Below are positions 61,646 through 64,000 of a stretch of DNA of 64,000 bases, piece by piece. Every line of letters starts with the position of its first letter. Position 1 is the first letter of the stretch. The stretch is from an uncultured Candidatus Melainabacteria bacterium. Its GTDB lineage: Bacteria > Cyanobacteriota > Vampirovibrionia > Gastranaerophilales > Gastranaerophilaceae. The DNA lies in assembly GCA_934717855.1 (NCBI GenBank), contig CAKUZI010000001.1, positions 62,001 through 126,000 of the forward strand, given 5' to 3'. The position numbers and the translations under genes are program-made. Under the pieces are notes generated by a model. That model was not told the origin of the DNA. It searched no databases and saw nothing but the letters and a program-made list of their open reading frames with translations.

Positions 61646-61682
61646 CTTACTTATATAAAGTTTTTTTCTTTCTTAAAATTGA
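61646..61682 (-). promoter_or_regulatory. Bipartite promoter element (site I)
   Basis: Minus strand: TCAATTTT (61682-61675), 16 nt ending AAAAAAACT, TTATATAAGTAAG (61658-61646). It ends 31 nt before ATG 61614. Confidence 0.65.
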
Positions 61683-61724
61683 CTTTTTATCTGAAAATAT
61701 TAAGATTTGTTAACAAAATTTTAG

Positions 61725-61753
61725 TTTACAAAAATCTAAAATAGTTATATAAT
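61725..61753 (+). promoter_or_regulatory. Sigma-70-type promoter of the isocitrate dehydrogenase-like gene
   Basis: TTTACA (61725-61730), 17 nt, TATAAT (61748-61753), 29 nt before ATG 61783. Confidence 0.7.
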
Positions 61754-61782
61754 CAACTCATTACAAAGAAAGACGAGGGATA

Positions 61783-62775
61783 ATGAGACGTATTACATTG
61801 ATTAACGGAGATGGAATTGGCCCAGAAATATCTGATTCAGTTGTAAAAATTATTGAATCAGCAGGTTTAAAAATTGACTGGGATTTACAAACAGCAGGTG
61901 CAGATGTTATTGCTGAAGAGGGAACTCCTTTGCCTGAGCGTGTTTTAAAGTCAATAAAACAAAATAAAGTTGCATTGAAAGCTCCTGTTACAACACCTAT
62001 TGGTAAAGGTTTTCGTTCTGTGAATGTTCAATTACGAAAAGATTTAGATTTGTACGCGAATTTACGTCCTTGCAAAAATTTGCCGAATGTAAAGACTCGT
62101 TTTGAAAATGTGGATATTGTTGTTGTGCGTGAAAATACAGAGGATTTGTACGCAGGAATCGAACGTCAAGTTGATGGTGATACGACTGAGAGTATAAAAA
62201 TTATTACTCGTAAAGCTTCTATGAGGATTTGTAAATTTGCGTTTGATTATGCTGTAAAAAATAATCGAAAAGAAGTTTGTGTTGTGACAAAAGCAAATAT
62301 TATGAAACTTTCTGACGGTTTGTTTTTGGAATGTTTTAGAGAAGTCGCAAAAGAATATTCAAAAATTGCAACGAGAGAAATCCTTGTAGACAATCTTTGT
62401 ATGCAATTGGTTCAAAAACCTGAACAATTTGATGTTTTAGTTTTGCCAAACTTGTATGGAGATATTGTTTCTGATTTGTGCGCCGGATTGATTGGAGGAT
62501 TAGGGGTTGCACAAGGTGCAAATATTGGACTTGATTATGCCGTATTTGAACCTGTTCACGGTTCTGCGCCTGATATAAAAGGGCAAAATAAAGCAAATCC
62601 GACAGCTCTTTTGTTGTCTGCTGTAGAAATGCTTAAATATATAGGTGAGAATGTCTATGCAGAAAAAATTGAAAAAGCATTGTTTAAAACACTTGAGCAG
62701 GGAGAATGTACCGGAGATTTAGGCGGGACGCTTTCTACAACAGAGTTTACAGAGGCTGTTATAAAAAATCTTTAA
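61783..62775 (+). CDS. Isocitrate/isopropylmalate dehydrogenase family protein (probably NAD-isocitrate)
   Basis: 330 aa metal-dependent beta-decarboxylating dehydrogenase. N-terminal [14 protein letters not shown], substrate loop [32 protein letters not shown] (the form used by isocitrate rather than isopropylmalate enzymes) and metal Asp in [15 protein letters not shown]. Isopropylmalate or homoisocitrate use cannot be fully excluded. No leu genes adjacent. Confidence 0.85.
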   Translation: MRRITLINGDGIGPEISDSVVKIIESAGLKIDWDLQTAGADVIAEEGTPLPERVLKSIKQNKVALKAPVTTPIGKGFRSVNVQLRKDLDLYANLRPCKNLPNVKTRFENVDIVVVRENTEDLYAGIERQVDGDTTESIKIITRKASMRICKFAFDYAVKNNRKEVCVVTKANIMKLSDGLFLECFREVAKEYSKIATREILVDNLCMQLVQKPEQFDVLVLPNLYGDIVSDLCAGLIGGLGVAQGANIGLDYAVFEPVHGSAPDIKGQNKANPTALLLSAVEMLKYIGENVYAEKIEKALFKTLEQGECTGDLGGTLSTTEFTEAVIKNL

Positions 62776-62781
62776 TTTACA

Positions 62782-62818
62782 AAAACTCCTACAATTCAAT
62801 GTAGGAGTTTTTATTTTT
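62782..62818. terminator. Intrinsic terminator after the dehydrogenase gene
   Basis: 12-bp perfect stem (62782-62793 and 62800-62811), T-run; also faces the convergent GH13 gene. Confidence 0.85.
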
Positions 62819-62835
62819 ATTTTTAATATTTGATT

Positions 62836-64000
62836 TTATGCTCGTTTCAATTCGTAAACTCTAAATTCACTTGCATCAAGCTTGTCAAAATGTAATGTAG
62901 ATGTTTCTTCATCAAACGCAACTGAAACAAATTTGTCGTTATCAATATAATGTTCTTTAACAATTGTGTAATCAGTCGGTAGGTTAATTGTTTTGTCAAA
63001 AACAGAGTTGCCGTTTAGTATTTCAGAGTAGCTTTGATTATTTTCGTCAAACATTGTTACTCTTTCAGTTGTATATTTACTGTTAGATACAACAAGATAT
63101 GCTGTTTTTTCAGGGACTTTTGAAATAATCCAAGCAGAAAACCCGTCTTCATCTTGGATTATAATTTGAGCCTCTCCGTTGTTGACGATAGAATTATTTT
63201 TTACAAATTTATCAATAGCATTGAATTTTTTGTAAAAATCATAATGTTTTTCTCTAGGCATTGAAATTTCTTCTCCAATAACCATTTCAATTCCTCGTTT
63301 AGTAAAACTTTCATCCCCGTCGACGTATAACATAGGTCTTTGTGCGAATTTCCCGCCAGGGAGAAATTTATATTTAAACCATTTATACAAAGCTCCTGTT
63401 TCACTTAATTGTCCTGGGTATTGGTCAATACATCTGAATTCTCCGTCTTGGTTGTTGTAAGTTTTTAAAATAGAAAGTTTTTCGCCTTTTTTGAAATTAA
63501 CATTGTAATTTGCAAGGTGTTGATTATCTTCCATAATTTTTTCAGGAGTTTTTTCAGATTGAGAAACAATATCATTTCCCCACAAAAGGTCAAAACTCAT
63601 ATCCTTATGGTATTCTTTTAAGAAATCGTCCCAAAGCATATATTCGGCAAGCGTTCCAAAATAAGGAATTTTACTTTTTATAGCTCTGTTCAGTTTGCCC
63701 AGAACTACTCTTGGTGCGCGATAGCTTATCGGTCTACCGTTGTTTTCAGAAACTTTATCTACAATATGGTCAATGTGATCAACTCTAAAACCGTCAAAGT
63801 TGTAATCTGCTTGAAGTTTTATCATATAATTTATAAAATATTCAATTACGTGTTTGTTGAAAGTCCCATTTTCTAAGCAACAGAAGTAATAAGGAGTTTG
63901 GCAATCAAGGTTTGCAAAACTTGTTACATCTTCACCTTTATAGTCGTAGTGCTTGAATGTAGGGTAACCGCCACATTCGCTCATTTTATCATATATTGGA
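62836..64000 (-). CDS. Glycoside hydrolase family 13 (alpha-amylase family), C-terminal part
   Basis: The frame stays open to the window edge, so the N-terminus is missing; at least 388 aa. GH13 features: nucleophile Asp in FDGFRVDHIDH, probable acid Glu in GTLAEYMLWDDF, and a late His/Asp segment. A C-terminal beta domain follows (SAWIISKVPEKTAYLVVSNS). Acts on alpha-glucan; pairs with the GH57-like enzyme at 30542 in storage polysaccharide use (inference). Confidence 0.85.
   Translation of the reverse strand, partial: PIYDKMSECGGYPTFKHYDYKGEDVTSFANLDCQTPYYFCCLENGTFNKHVIEYFINYMIKLQADYNFDGFRVDHIDHIVDKVSENNGRPISYRAPRVVLGKLNRAIKSKIPYFGTLAEYMLWDDFLKEYHKDMSFDLLWGNDIVSQSEKTPEKIMEDNQHLANYNVNFKKGEKLSILKTYNNQDGEFRCIDQYPGQLSETGALYKWFKYKFLPGGKFAQRPMLYVDGDESFTKRGIEMVIGEEISMPREKHYDFYKKFNAIDKFVKNNSIVNNGEAQIIIQDEDGFSAWIISKVPEKTAYLVVSNSKYTTERVTMFDENNQSYSEILNGNSVFDKTINLPTDYTIVKEHYIDNDKFVSVAFDEETSTLHFDKLDASEFRVYELKRA

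Overview
The window is about 64 kb of low-GC (roughly one-third GC) bacterial chromosome using the standard bacterial code. Genes for lipid A (lpxK), an MlaD/MCE lipid carrier and an MsbA-type flippase point to a diderm envelope. Prepilins of the FTLAEVLITLG type, a prepilin peptidase, a SigF-like sigma factor, a membrane pyrophosphatase, a ferredoxin, a rubredoxin-like protein and an oxygen-sensitive-type dehydratase activase suggest an anaerobic or fermentative life. Together with the many lineage-specific small proteins this resembles gut Melainabacteria/Vampirovibrionia (Gastranaerophilales). That assignment is inference: no rRNA gene is present.

Layout. 1-6.4 kb: truncated dnaA, ruvA, a sigma factor/prepilin peptidase pair, gatC, pyrG and an M20 peptidase. 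6.5-18 kb: a zincin-like protein behind a pentanucleotide repeat, a prepilin, mutS2, a gltD-like oxidoreductase, a secreted protein, two tandem paralogues, a proton pyrophosphatase and a group 2 sigma factor. 18-30.5 kb: thioredoxin-like protein, folE2, dehydratase activase, EF-hand protein, two YkgJ-type cysteine-cluster proteins, rlmN-dtd, a low-complexity zinc-ribbon protein with rimM-trmD, and a metal P-type ATPase. 30.5-41 kb: GH57-like enzyme, a Cys-rich prepilin, PEP carboxykinase-like protein, ferredoxin, deoB, and a prepilin preceded by a G10 tract. 41-50 kb: lpxK-mlaD, a lytic transglycosylase, queA-yidC, an ADP-ribosyltransferase-like protein, tRNA-Pro, a rubredoxin-like gene, a thioesterase, a pseudouridine synthase and coaE. 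50-64 kb: two CHAP-like genes, tRNA-Val followed by a 114-bp tandem repeat, a duplicated zincin-like protein, ugd, msbA, a uridine-kinase-like protein, two glycine-zipper proteins, an isocitrate dehydrogenase-like enzyme and a truncated GH13 enzyme.

The most notable signal is a bipartite upstream element, GCAATTTT - 16 nt - TTATATNARTAAG. It sits 18-40 bp before nine scattered genes, with one weaker tenth case. All encode unfamiliar proteins without an evident Sec signal, and several carry effector-like domains: two HExxH proteins, an ART-like protein, two CHAP-like amidases, an EF-hand protein and two glycine-zipper proteins. Housekeeping genes here instead have TTGNNA-N17-TATAAT promoters. 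I infer a regulon with a dedicated promoter class. Two simple-sequence tracts, (CATAG)n before a zincin-like gene and G10 before a prepilin, are candidate contingency loci.

Start codons were moved from the longest open frame to internal starts wherever a Shine-Dalgarno sequence or family length supported it. Functions are from motif reading only; no database search was run.
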